A DNA stretch of 64,000 nt. Source: Ruminococcus flavefaciens ATCC 19208. Lineage in GTDB: Bacteria > Bacillota > Clostridia > Oscillospirales > Ruminococcaceae. The first letter of the stretch is position 1. Each line of letters begins with the position of its first letter. Where the stretch lies: contig NZ_KI912492.1 in assembly GCF_000518765.1 (NCBI RefSeq), positions 123,819-187,818 of the forward strand, written 5' to 3'. The position numbers and the translations under genes were made by a program. Positions 34,981-43,461 of this stretch are shown in pieces. The notes below the pieces were generated by a model. That model was not told the DNA's origin. It searched no databases and saw nothing but the letters and a program-made list of their open reading frames with translations.

Positions 34981-35715
34981 ATGAGCGTATTTTACAGACT
35001 TTTACTTGTACTTCTCGGGAGAGCACTGCTGATAGCTGCAATAATGCCTGTAGCAGCTTTTGTAAAGGCAGGTACAGCAAAGCTCCTCGGAGATGATACT
35101 CCTGCGAGAAACGGAAGATTGAGCCTTGATTTCCGCGATCATATGGATAAGCAGGGAATGCTCATAACTCTTGTTACAGGCATGGGCTGGACAAAAGAGA
35201 TGAATTATGATGTTTCAAATCTGAAACGAATGAAGCTTGATATAGTCCTTATCTCTCTTGCAGCTCCGGTTACTTATTTCTTTATGTATGCTCTGACATA
35301 CAATCTCTCGGCTTTAATATTTGATCTTGCACCGTCGTCAATACTGCTTGCGAGTCTTTTCAGGATACTGAGATCAGCAGGCTATTCGGGACTGTGCTTC
35401 GGTGTCATAGCCTTGCTTCCTTTGCCGCCGCTTGACGGATTTCAGATATTCTATCAGTTCTCGTGGCCGAAGTTCAGACGCTGGTATTTCAGTCATTATC
35501 AGAAGATAATGTACTGGTCACGCATGATCCTGCTGGGAATATTCGTACTTGACATCATAACAGAGGGAGAGGTATCTCTTATTGGTTTACTTGTTGACCT
35601 CTGGAGAATACCGCTTCGTCATCTTATCTTCTTTCATGTTGATATATCAGAGATAACGTGGAGAGTTATAAAAATAGTATTTGGTACGAACAACTTTTTT
35701 TATTTAACGGATTGA
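34981..35715 (+). CDS. Site-2-protease paralogue lacking the zinc motif (pseudoprotease)
   Basis: The 244-residue protein aligns along its length with the preceding protease: MPVAAFVKAGTAKLLGDDT versus IPIHESAHGLMAKKLGDDT. HESAH is replaced by AAFVK, so both His and the catalytic Glu are gone, while PLPPLDGF and the following segments remain. It is an intact frame with normal codon use and an AAAGG site, so it appears to be a maintained inactive paralogue rather than a decaying one. It may act as a partner or substrate-binding subunit. It is 4 bp from scpA. Confidence 0.87.
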   Translation: MSVFYRLLLVLLGRALLIAAIMPVAAFVKAGTAKLLGDDTPARNGRLSLDFRDHMDKQGMLITLVTGMGWTKEMNYDVSNLKRMKLDIVLISLAAPVTYFFMYALTYNLSALIFDLAPSSILLASLFRILRSAGYSGLCFGVIALLPLPPLDGFQIFYQFSWPKFRRWYFSHYQKIMYWSRMILLGIFVLDIITEGEVSLIGLLVDLWRIPLRHLIFFHVDISEITWRVIKIVFGTNNFFYLTD

Positions 35716-35719
35716 TAAT

Positions 35720-36475
35720 ATGGAAAGTATTTCATTCAAGCTTGAGGTCTTTGAAGGACCTCTTGACCTGCTTCTCAGTCTTATCGCAAAGCATAAGCTG
35801 AATATATGCGATATTGAGATATCAAAGCTGCTGGAGCAGTACCTCATATATATAGATCAGGCGCATGAGCAGAACTTAGAGCTTGCAGGCGAATTCCTTG
35901 AAATGGCTGCAAGGCTCATATATATAAAGACTGCCTCGCTTCTTCCCCAGCCTGAAGAGGCTGAACAGATGAAGCGTGAGCTGGAAGGCGCACTCATAGA
36001 GTATTCGCTTTGTAAGATAGCAGCACAGAAGCTTGCTGATGCTTTTGTGGGCGGTGATATCTTTGTCCGCAGTCCTATGAAGATAAAGGCAGATATGACC
36101 TATACCCTTGTACATGAGCCTGAGAGACTTGCGATCGCTTACAGTGCTATATCGCTGAAAAATATAAAGTCCGAGCATGCGAAGCTCCACGTTGAGAATA
36201 AGATCAATTCAGTGGTTAAGCGTCGTATCGTTTCGGTAATGACTAAGGTAGTGCATATACTCAGACAGCTTTATGACTCAGGCGAGGTATATATGGACAG
36301 ACTGTATGAGGGAGTTACCGACCGCTCGGCAAGAGTTGCCACATTTCTTGCAGTCCTTGAGCTTACAAGACACGGACGCATTACTATAAGCGATGACAAT
36401 ATGAAAATATTCTTCAAAGAAAAACAGAACGGAGTGAGAAAAACTTGGAGATCAAGGAAAAGCTCGGAGCAATAG
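35720..36475 (+). CDS. scpA: Segregation and condensation protein A (kleisin)
   Basis: The 251-residue kleisin bridges SMC heads in the condensin that organises the chromosome. It begins with FKLEVFEGPLDLLLSLI, the ScpA hallmark that binds the SMC neck, and ends with a winged-helix region (VAVLELTRHGRI-like). It overlaps scpB by 31 bp and follows the protease pair closely, so these genes should be cotranscribed. Confidence 0.96.
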   Translation: MESISFKLEVFEGPLDLLLSLIAKHKLNICDIEISKLLEQYLIYIDQAHEQNLELAGEFLEMAARLIYIKTASLLPQPEEAEQMKRELEGALIEYSLCKIAAQKLADAFVGGDIFVRSPMKIKADMTYTLVHEPERLAIAYSAISLKNIKSEHAKLHVENKINSVVKRRIVSVMTKVVHILRQLYDSGEVYMDRLYEGVTDRSARVATFLAVLELTRHGRITISDDNMKIFFKEKQNGVRKTWRSRKSSEQ

Positions 36476-37029
36476 AAGCTATTCTGTTCGCAAGCGGCGA
36501 ACCTATCGAAATATATCGTCTTTCCGAGGCGAGCGGCGTTGACGCAGGTACACTCCCGTCCATGATAAGGCTTCTCAATGAGAGATATGAGGATTACGGC
36601 AGCGGTATCTGTATAAAGAAATTCGACAGCAGCTATCAGATGTGTACCCGTGAGGAATTTGCTACGCAGGTTCGTGCCGCTCTTGAGACCAAAAGATCCG
36701 CACCGCTTTCAAATGCCGCTATGGAGGCACTTACAATAATCGCATACAATCAGCCTGTTTCAAAGGGCTTCGTTGAGAATGTCCGCGGAATAGACAGTTC
36801 TTCCGTTATCAACAACCTTGTGGAAAAAGGGCTCGTTGAAGAAGCAGGAAGACTTGATGTTCCGGGCAAGCCCATAGTTTACAGGACTACTTCCGTGTTC
36901 CTGAGAAGCTTCGGACTGAGTTCTACCGCTGATCTTCCGCCTTTACCGGGGCAGAGTGATCTTGTGCTGGAGACAGAGGATGAATTTATAGCAAGGGAAA
37001 CAGCTGAGTCACAGCAAATTACTGAATAA
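36445..37029 (+). CDS. scpB: Segregation and condensation protein B
   Basis: The 194-residue protein has two winged-helix domains: AIEAILFASGEPI at the start and AMEALTIIAYNQPVSKGFVENVRG (in part) in the second. It dimerises on ScpA. The start is a TTG (36445-36447) inside scpA, preceded by CGGAGTGAG. The overlap implies coupled translation, keeping the subunits in ratio. Confidence 0.95.
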   Translation: MEIKEKLGAIEAILFASGEPIEIYRLSEASGVDAGTLPSMIRLLNERYEDYGSGICIKKFDSSYQMCTREEFATQVRAALETKRSAPLSNAAMEALTIIAYNQPVSKGFVENVRGIDSSSVINNLVEKGLVEEAGRLDVPGKPIVYRTTSVFLRSFGLSSTADLPPLPGQSDLVLETEDEFIARETAESQQITE

Positions 37030-37050
37030 TTCACGAAAGGAGCGGCAGGA

Positions 37051-38001
37051 ATGATAGTACTAAAAATTCTGCTGTATATACTTCTTGCCGTTTTGGGTAT
37101 TATCCTTATAGTTCTGATAATTCCCGCAGGAGGAGAGTTCAGCTATATCGACGGAAAGTTCACATATAAGATAAAGCTGTGGATATTCGATATAATGAAC
37201 TCAGAAGGCGGAGGCCTATACAAATGGTGGAAAAAACGTAAAGCAAAGAAAAAGGATAAACCCGAAAAGCCGAAGAAGCCGAAGCCCGTCAAGGACAAAA
37301 AGCCTAAGAAGAAAAAGAAAAGGGAAAAGTACGAATGGGAAAAAGAACTTGACAATATTCCGGTAAATGATCCCGAAGCTGAAAGTATCGCTTCAGAGGC
37401 AGTTTCAGCTGCTGAGGTAACTGCAAGCGGCAGCGTTAACGAAAGTATCACTTCCGATGTTAATGAGACTGCGGAAAGCAGTGAAGAAAGCAAAAAAGAA
37501 AAGAAGAAAAAACAAAAGCGTAAAAAAGAAGATGAAGAATATCTCTTCGATGATGAATATGAGGAAGAGTCTGCTGAAGACGAGGAAAAGAAGTCATTCA
37601 GCGATAAGATAGAAAAAATAATAGACATATGGGAGAGCGCACAGCGTCCTGTGCTTAAAATATTCAAGGGCTTCAGGCTCAGTGATCTGTATATCGACTT
37701 TGAGATAGCCGATGAGGACGCCTGTGACTGTGCACTTAAATATGGAAAATATTCTGCTCTTATATACAACGGCATCGCATTTTTCTGCGAGCTGTTTACG
37801 GTAAGGGTGAAAACCATAGATGTTAGACCTGCTTTCGGCGTATCAAAAGGACGCTGGGACGCAGCGGGAAAGCTTTATTTCCGACTCGGAACATTGGTTA
37901 TTGCAGGAGCATGGTTCCTGATAACATATTTTTTCAGAACATTCTTACCTGAAAAACTCAGAAAACGTAAAATGAAAAAATCCGCCGCAAGGCAGAAGTG
38001 A
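37051..38001 (+). CDS. DUF2953 membrane protein
   Basis: The 316-residue protein has an N-terminal TM helix (3-28), a very long Lys/Glu-rich charged region (about 60-190), a DUF2953 core (about 205-275) with KTIDVRPAFGVSKGRWDAAG, and a second TM near the C-terminus. B. subtilis YtfI is the counterpart and likewise precedes ytfJ. It is probably a sporulation membrane protein. AAAGGAG precedes the ATG. Confidence 0.82.
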   Translation: MIVLKILLYILLAVLGIILIVLIIPAGGEFSYIDGKFTYKIKLWIFDIMNSEGGGLYKWWKKRKAKKKDKPEKPKKPKPVKDKKPKKKKKREKYEWEKELDNIPVNDPEAESIASEAVSAAEVTASGSVNESITSDVNETAESSEESKKEKKKKQKRKKEDEEYLFDDEYEEESAEDEEKKSFSDKIEKIIDIWESAQRPVLKIFKGFRLSDLYIDFEIADEDACDCALKYGKYSALIYNGIAFFCELFTVRVKTIDVRPAFGVSKGRWDAAGKLYFRLGTLVIAGAWFLITYFFRTFLPEKLRKRKMKKSAARQK

Positions 38002-38011
38002 GGTATAAAAT

Positions 38012-38422
38012 ATGAGTGCAAACAAAACACCTGTAAGTGATCTTTTAGGTATCTCCATTGAAAAGATAAAGGAAATGGCAGATGTTAATGCTGTTATCGG
38101 TGAACCGATTAAGCTTCCCGACGGTACGACAATAATTCCTATATCAAAGATAAGCTACGGATTTGCTTCCGGCGGTTCTGATCTTCCTTCAAAGTATGAC
38201 AAGGACCTTTTCGGCGGCGGAGCCGGTGCAGGAGTTTCAATAAAGCCTGAGGGATTTCTTGTTATCTCTCCTGACGGAGCTGCAAAAATGGTAAATGTCG
38301 AGCGTTCTACCGACCCTATAAGCAGAGTAATTGATAATGCACCTATGGTTATTGATAAGGTAAGCGGATTTATCAACAAGAAGAAAAAAGGCGATAAGGA
38401 CGATTCCGTTTCCATCAACTGA
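38012..38422 (+). CDS. gerW: GerW/YtfJ family sporulation protein
   Basis: The 136-residue protein shows the YtfJ pattern: NAVIGEPIKLPDGTTIIPIS, GYGFASGGSD-like, and a glycine patch GGGAGAGVSIKPEGFLVI. In Bacillus the family is needed for normal spore germination. It lies 10 bp after the DUF2953 gene, conserved across spore formers, and supports the view that this organism carries sporulation genes. Confidence 0.93.
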   Translation: MSANKTPVSDLLGISIEKIKEMADVNAVIGEPIKLPDGTTIIPISKISYGFASGGSDLPSKYDKDLFGGGAGAGVSIKPEGFLVISPDGAAKMVNVERSTDPISRVIDNAPMVIDKVSGFINKKKKGDKDDSVSIN

Positions 38423-38481
38423 GAATAACCCGCTGATGTGAGGCATAACCTTTAGTATAAATATTATGCGGAGGTATGCCC

Positions 38482-39630
38482 ATGAAAAGGATTTTTGCTG
38501 TATTTGCGGCATTTGTTATAGTCTCGTCAGTTGTGCGCTGTGATAACGTTAATGCAGCTTCAGAGCCAGATATATCTGCAAAAGCTGCTGTACTTATCTC
38601 AGCCGATACAGGTGAGATCGTGTATGCAAAGAACTGCACGGAAAAGCTTCCTATGGCAAGCACTACAAAGATAATGACAACACTTCTTTGTCTTGAAAGC
38701 GGCGGACTTTACGACGAATTTGTTGCAGACAGGGAGGCCATAAAGGTGGAAGGCTCATCAATGGGCTTGCAGGAAGGAGATATCGTAACAAAGTACGCTC
38801 TGTGCTGCGGAATGCTCCTGCCATCAGGCAATGACGCTGCCAATGCGGCGGCTGTAAGAATAGCAGGCAGTATAGAGAGATTTGCTGAGATGATGAATGA
38901 TCGTGCAAAAAAAATTGGGCTTTCAAAGACCTATTTCGTTACTCCCTCGGGACTTGAGGGAGAGGGACACGGTTCATCAGCTTATGATATGGCAATACTT
39001 GCCCGTGAAGCTCTCAGGAATGAGATTTTTCGCAGTATCTGCTCACAGGAAAGTATAAAGCTTGAATTCGGCGCTCCTCCTTATACAAGGTGGCTGAAAA
39101 ACACCAATAAGCTCCTTGGAATGTATGACGGAGTTTACGGTGTAAAGACGGGCTTTACCGATGAAGCGGGCAGATGCCTTGTTTCTGCCTGTGAAAGGGA
39201 CGGAAAAGACCTTATCTGTGTTACTCTCAATGACCGCAATGACTGGGACGACCATATCGCAATGTATGACTACGGCTTTGATACGGTAAATGTACTTGAT
39301 GTGGCTTTGCCTGCGGATATGAAGGTCGATACTGTCGGCGGTACTGCTGACAGGCTAAGACTCGTACCTGAAAACAGCTCCGTCAAAGTATGTACTATGG
39401 CAGGAAATGAGGAGGATTTTCAGTTTACACTGCTTTCTGCTCCTTTTGTATATGCTCCTGTAAAGTACGGCGAGGTAGCTGCAAGGCTGAGGATAAGCTT
39501 TATGGGAAGAGAGACAGACACAATACCGCTGTATGCTGCGGAGAGTATATCAGCTGTGCAAAAAGATCATGAGGAAAAGGGAATATTAACGAAAATAAAA
39601 GAATTGTTCGGGAGCATTTTCTCCCGTTAA
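38482..39630 (+). CDS. dacF: D-alanyl-D-alanine carboxypeptidase (DacF-like PBP)
   Basis: The 382-residue secreted penicillin-binding protein trims the terminal D-Ala of peptidoglycan stem peptides. It has a signal peptide (about 1-27, ending VNAAS), the catalytic STTK, the SGN motif in LPSGNDAANAA, KTG in GVKTGFTDEAG, and a C-terminal beta-rich PBP5 domain. The start is at the second ATG, 38482: the GGAGG site is too close to the ATG at 38476. Context with gerW suggests the sporulation DacF subtype. Confidence 0.93.
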   Translation: MKRIFAVFAAFVIVSSVVRCDNVNAASEPDISAKAAVLISADTGEIVYAKNCTEKLPMASTTKIMTTLLCLESGGLYDEFVADREAIKVEGSSMGLQEGDIVTKYALCCGMLLPSGNDAANAAAVRIAGSIERFAEMMNDRAKKIGLSKTYFVTPSGLEGEGHGSSAYDMAILAREALRNEIFRSICSQESIKLEFGAPPYTRWLKNTNKLLGMYDGVYGVKTGFTDEAGRCLVSACERDGKDLICVTLNDRNDWDDHIAMYDYGFDTVNVLDVALPADMKVDTVGGTADRLRLVPENSSVKVCTMAGNEEDFQFTLLSAPFVYAPVKYGEVAARLRISFMGRETDTIPLYAAESISAVQKDHEEKGILTKIKELFGSIFSR

Positions 39631-39644
39631 GGATAGGATAAAAA

Positions 39645-40376
39645 GTGGAAAAAATAAGAATACAGAAAATGATAGCCGATTGCGGCGTGTGCTCCCGCAG
39701 AAAAGCTGAGGAGCTTATAACACAGGGCAGAGTCAAGCTAAACGGTCATCCTGTAAAGCTTGGAGACAAATGCGGCTTCAAGGATATAATCACCGTTGAC
39801 GGTGAACGAATCTATATGCCGAAAAAGCGCAGCTTCACATATCTTATGATGAACAAGCCGAGAGGATATGTTACTACCGTATCAGATGAGCTTGACAGAC
39901 GCTGTGTAATGGATCTGCTCGAAGATGTTGAGGAGCGTGTCTATCCTGTAGGCCGCCTTGACCGAAATTCGGAAGGACTTCTTCTCTTTACCAATGACGG
40001 TGAATTTGCAAACAGTATCATGCACCCGAGCCGCCATATCTCAAAGACATACCGTGTTACTGTACGTCCCGATATTACTGATGAACAGCTTGTAAGGCTT
40101 TCGGAGGGCGTTGAGATAGACGGGAAAAAGACCCTCCCTGCTTCTGTTGTTGTAAAGACAAAGGAAGAGGGCAGAGTCGTTCTGCTTATGACTATTAAAG
40201 AGGGCAGAAACCGTCAGATACGTAAGATGTGCGAGGCTGTAGGTCTTGAAGTTGCAAGACTCCGCCGCATAAGCATAGGTCCGCTGAAGCTGGGTATGCT
40301 GAAGCCCGGCACCTACAGAGAGCTTACTCCCGAAGAACTGCGCGCTATAAGAAACGCTATCGGCAAGGAGAAGTGA
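39645..40376 (+). CDS. rluB: Pseudouridine synthase RluB/RsuA family
   Basis: The 243-residue enzyme has an N-terminal S4 domain (IRIQKMIADCGVCSRRKAEELI, in part) and the RsuA-type catalytic core with VGRLDRNSEGLLLFTNDG, in which the Asp is the nucleophile, and a later GRNRQIRKMCEAVG. It likely modifies 23S rRNA helix 89. The start is a GTG at 39645 behind AAGGATAGGAT. It lies 14 bp after dacF, as is common next to scpB in Firmicutes. Confidence 0.94.
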   Translation: MEKIRIQKMIADCGVCSRRKAEELITQGRVKLNGHPVKLGDKCGFKDIITVDGERIYMPKKRSFTYLMMNKPRGYVTTVSDELDRRCVMDLLEDVEERVYPVGRLDRNSEGLLLFTNDGEFANSIMHPSRHISKTYRVTVRPDITDEQLVRLSEGVEIDGKKTLPASVVVKTKEEGRVVLLMTIKEGRNRQIRKMCEAVGLEVARLRRISIGPLKLGMLKPGTYRELTPEELRAIRNAIGKEK

Positions 40377-40377
40377 T

Positions 40378-40758
40378 ATGCTGGAAATACAGGAAAGATT
40401 TGATACAGTCGGCTATGACGAGCTGAAAAAGTCGGCAGGAAGTGCCGAGCTTCATATCACAGAGGCGCTTGACAAGGGCGATGTTATCGGATTTATAGCT
40501 TATTCCTATGGCACTGACAGGACTGTGGTCTATGACTATAATGATGGCGGAGATATGATGCTCTGCGACGGTCTTGTGCGTTCGGTAATGCTAAAAAGTG
40601 TGCTGAAAGGGATAAATCATATGCTGTTCGAGCTTCCCGACAGCAGCAAATATGATGTGCTTAAAAAGCTCCGGTTTGTGGTCGGAGACAGCAGGCAGTG
40701 TACAGATCTCGGCAGTTTTATGAACGGCTGTGAGCACTGCAAAAATAAGAAAGAATAA
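40378..40758 (+). CDS. Hypothetical protein with C-terminal CxxC
   Basis: The 126-residue soluble protein begins one base after the rluB stop. It has an alpha/beta pattern with IGFIAYSYG and VVYDYNDGGDMMLCDGLVRS, and a C-terminal GCEHCK pair that could bind metal. A distant acetyltransferase-like fold is possible but not supported by a motif. Tight spacing places it in the scp-gerW-dacF-rluB transcription unit. Confidence 0.75.
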   Translation: MLEIQERFDTVGYDELKKSAGSAELHITEALDKGDVIGFIAYSYGTDRTVVYDYNDGGDMMLCDGLVRSVMLKSVLKGINHMLFELPDSSKYDVLKKLRFVVGDSRQCTDLGSFMNGCEHCKNKKE

Positions 40759-40779
40759 ATATGAAAGGAGCGATTTGGA

Positions 40780-41727
40780 TTGCCTATCAGGATATCTTCA
40801 GAGCTTCCGGCATTCAAAACGCTTGGAGAAGAAAACATCTTCGTAATGTCGAAGGAAAGGGCAGAGCATCAGGATATCAGACCACTTAAAGTGGTCATAC
40901 TGAATATAATGCCCAAAAAGATCGAGACAGAGAGTCAGCTTCTTAGACTTCTCAGTAATACGCCGCTTCAGGTGGACGTTGATCTGCTTCAGATGGCTTC
41001 TCATGTTTCAAAGAATACTTCCGTTCATCATCTTGATGCCTTTTACAAGACATTTGATGAGATACGTGATGACCGCTATGACGGCATGATAATCACAGGT
41101 GCCCCCGTAGAACTTCTTGATTATGAGCAGGTTGACTACTGGAGCGAAATATGCAGCATAATGGAATGGTCTAAAACACACGTTTTCTCGACTCTCTATA
41201 TATGCTGGGGAGCTCAGGCAGGTCTTTACTATCATTACGGTATACCTAAGTATACTCTCGACCATAAGATGTTCGGCGTTTTTCCGCACAGGGCTGAGGT
41301 GAGCAATTGTCAGCTGCTCAGAGGATTTGACGATATATTTTATGTGCCTCATTCACGCCATACCGAGGTGCGGCGTGAGGATATCGAGCGTATCCCGCAG
41401 CTTGAGATACTTACTGTATCAGATATCGCAGGTGTGCATATCGTTGCCAATAAAAACGGCAGACAGTATTTTATCACAGGTCATTCAGAGTATGACAGGG
41501 ATACCTTGGCTAACGAGTACAGACGAGATGTGGAAAAGGGCTTGGATATACAGATACCGTATAATTATTTCCCGGGTGACAATCCTGATAATGTGCCTGT
41601 ATTTTCATGGAGATGTACAGCAAATCTAATGTTTTCAAACTGGCTCAATTACTGCGTTTACCAGAAAACACCTTATAATCTTGATGAACTTGAGGTGCGC
41701 AACTGGAACTGGCAGACAAGCTTATAA
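40780..41727 (+). CDS. metA: Homoserine O-acetyltransferase (MetA family)
   Basis: The 315-residue enzyme acylates homoserine in methionine synthesis. Cys142 (ICWGAQAG) is the nucleophile, and His235 and Glu237 (GHSEYD) complete the site; the numbering coincides with the E. coli enzyme. Residue 111, which sets acyl-CoA choice, is Glu (TGAPVE) rather than the Gly of succinyl-specific enzymes, so acetyl-CoA is predicted as donor. The start is a TTG at 40780 with AGGAG upstream. No S-box is seen before it. Confidence 0.94.
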   Translation: MPIRISSELPAFKTLGEENIFVMSKERAEHQDIRPLKVVILNIMPKKIETESQLLRLLSNTPLQVDVDLLQMASHVSKNTSVHHLDAFYKTFDEIRDDRYDGMIITGAPVELLDYEQVDYWSEICSIMEWSKTHVFSTLYICWGAQAGLYYHYGIPKYTLDHKMFGVFPHRAEVSNCQLLRGFDDIFYVPHSRHTEVRREDIERIPQLEILTVSDIAGVHIVANKNGRQYFITGHSEYDRDTLANEYRRDVEKGLDIQIPYNYFPGDNPDNVPVFSWRCTANLMFSNWLNYCVYQKTPYNLDELEVRNWNWQTSL

Positions 41728-41742
41728 AAAGGAGAATTTAAA

Positions 41743-42426
41743 ATGGACGATATGAATAACTACAACAACAATCAGTACAACAACGGAAATCAGTACAATA
41801 ATGGCAACCAGTACAATAATGGCAACCAGTACAATAACGGGTATAACGGAAATAACCCTTTCACGGGAAATTATAACGGATATCCCCAGAATAATATGTA
41901 CAGCGATGACGGTATGCCTGAGCAGAAAGGCAGCGGTTTCGCTGTAGCTGCATTTGTTATCTCACTTGTAAACCTTATATTATGCTGTACCTGTCTCAGT
42001 ATAGTAACGGTTCCACTCTGTCTTATTTTTTCACTTGTTACACTGATAGGCAAGCGAAAAGGAAAAGGCTTTGCCATCGCAGCTATCATCATTTCAGTAA
42101 TTTCTGCATTGTTCTTTGCTTACTACGGATATCTTGTGTATAAGGTAGCTCCCGACTTCGTTTATTTCGCAGAAAACCAGAACCAGATCATTGAAGAGTA
42201 TGACAGAGACGGTTCTATCCCTGAGAGATTTGAGAAGTACAGAGATCCTAAGTACGATAAGTATTGGGATAGAATGGGCTATAAGAGCTTTGATGAATTC
42301 TTTGATAAGTTAATTGAGGAACAGAAGAAGAACAGAGAAGAGGCAGAGCAGGCTTACGAAAATGACCAGAAAAAAGACAGGAATACCGCAAGTTATATCG
42401 GAAATGACCTTGTGACGGTTGTATAA
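41743..42426 (+). CDS. DUF4190-like membrane protein with Asn/Tyr-rich repeats
   Basis: The 227-residue protein opens with tandem NQYNNG hexapeptides encoded by near-identical 18-bp repeats (about 41768-41840). Two TM segments (about 68-95 and 105-125) resemble DUF4190: GFAVAAFVISLVNLILCC and KGFAIAAIIISVISALFF. A charged helical C-terminal region follows. Function is unknown; the repeats may vary in number between strains. AAGGAG precedes the ATG. Confidence 0.78.
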   Translation: MDDMNNYNNNQYNNGNQYNNGNQYNNGNQYNNGYNGNNPFTGNYNGYPQNNMYSDDGMPEQKGSGFAVAAFVISLVNLILCCTCLSIVTVPLCLIFSLVTLIGKRKGKGFAIAAIIISVISALFFAYYGYLVYKVAPDFVYFAENQNQIIEEYDRDGSIPERFEKYRDPKYDKYWDRMGYKSFDEFFDKLIEEQKKNREEAEQAYENDQKKDRNTASYIGNDLVTVV

Positions 42427-42428
42427 AT

Positions 42429-42460
42429 TAACACCCCGGATCTTAAGATTCGGGGTGTTC
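42429..42460. terminator. Bidirectional terminator
   Basis: AACACCCCG and CGGGGTGTT form the outer stem, with GATCTT/AAGATT continuing it inward; it lies between convergent stops at 42426 and 42443. Confidence 0.85.
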
Positions 42461-43330
42461 TTTTGTCAGCTCATGCATATATTCCTCTGTGGATACAAGA
42501 CCGCTGCGGTTATTTCGGAAGATACCGTAAAGACAATCGGGTGAACGTGTGATATAGTTCATGCCCTCACGGCAGGTAAGAGATATTTTGATTCCTCTAT
42601 CCCTGAGTACAGGCAGGCTTTCGCGGCAAAGCGCGCCGAAAGGATATGCAAATACAATAGGTGATATGCCGCAGTTCTGATGAAGCTCTGTGTTGAGCAG
42701 TCCTATATCTGTACTGAGTATAAATGCGTATTCTTCGGGAGTTTCGTCTGAATTTATGGCACAGCCCTGTCTGCGGCTGCTTCGGGAGTGCATATCGTAG
42801 GTATGACTGCCGATATCAATGCGGTGTGAAGCTATGAGTTGAGAGATATCCTCCCATGTAAGGTATGAATATGTATCGGCATGGGGATCGGCAGGTGCAT
42901 AATCATCTGTGTATCTGCCAACAATAGATACAACTGCGCACATATCGTACTTTTCAAGCAACGGCAGAGCTAAAGACAGATTATTGTAAAATCCGTCATC
43001 AAAGGTTATGAGAACAGGCTTGTTCGGCAGTTCACCTGTATTGTTGGTATAATCTATAAGCTGCTGTGCGCTGACACTTTCGTAGCCTTGTGCTTTCAGC
43101 CATATAAGGTCGTTCTCAAGCTGTGACGGGGAAACAATATAATCCGCAGGAGCTTTGTCACATACGCTGTGATACATTATTACAGGCAGGGGAACAGGCT
43201 TTTCATCGTAAGCTTCTGCGGCAGAAAAAACAGCATAACGCAGTGAAAGATACACCGTACAGCATACTGCGGTAAAAAACAGAAATATAAAAGAGCGGTG
43301 GCATCTCTTTAGTCCGAAGCATTTGTACAT
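42443..43330 (-). CDS. Polysaccharide deacetylase (NodB-type) family protein
   Basis: The 295-residue protein has an N-terminal TM/signal anchor (about 12-38) and a NodB domain with LITFDDGF (catalytic Asp pair), DIGSHTYDMHS (metal-binding His pair) and VFAYPFG. It probably removes N-acetyl groups from cell-wall or exported polysaccharide outside the membrane. The start is at 43330, where GAGGTGA has proper spacing. Confidence 0.9.
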   Translation of the reverse strand: MYKCFGLKRCHRSFIFLFFTAVCCTVYLSLRYAVFSAAEAYDEKPVPLPVIMYHSVCDKAPADYIVSPSQLENDLIWLKAQGYESVSAQQLIDYTNNTGELPNKPVLITFDDGFYNNLSLALPLLEKYDMCAVVSIVGRYTDDYAPADPHADTYSYLTWEDISQLIASHRIDIGSHTYDMHSRSSRRQGCAINSDETPEEYAFILSTDIGLLNTELHQNCGISPIVFAYPFGALCRESLPVLRDRGIKISLTCREGMNYITRSPDCLYGIFRNNRSGLVSTEEYMHELTKEHPES

Positions 43331-43461
43331 CGTAATCACCTCTCAATATCTTTATGACATAAAATGCTGAAAAATGACGATGAATGAAACGATACGGCTA
43401 TCATATCCTCATGGTGGTGAGAATATACTTATTTCAAAGGAATTAATTGTGAGGTGAGTAT

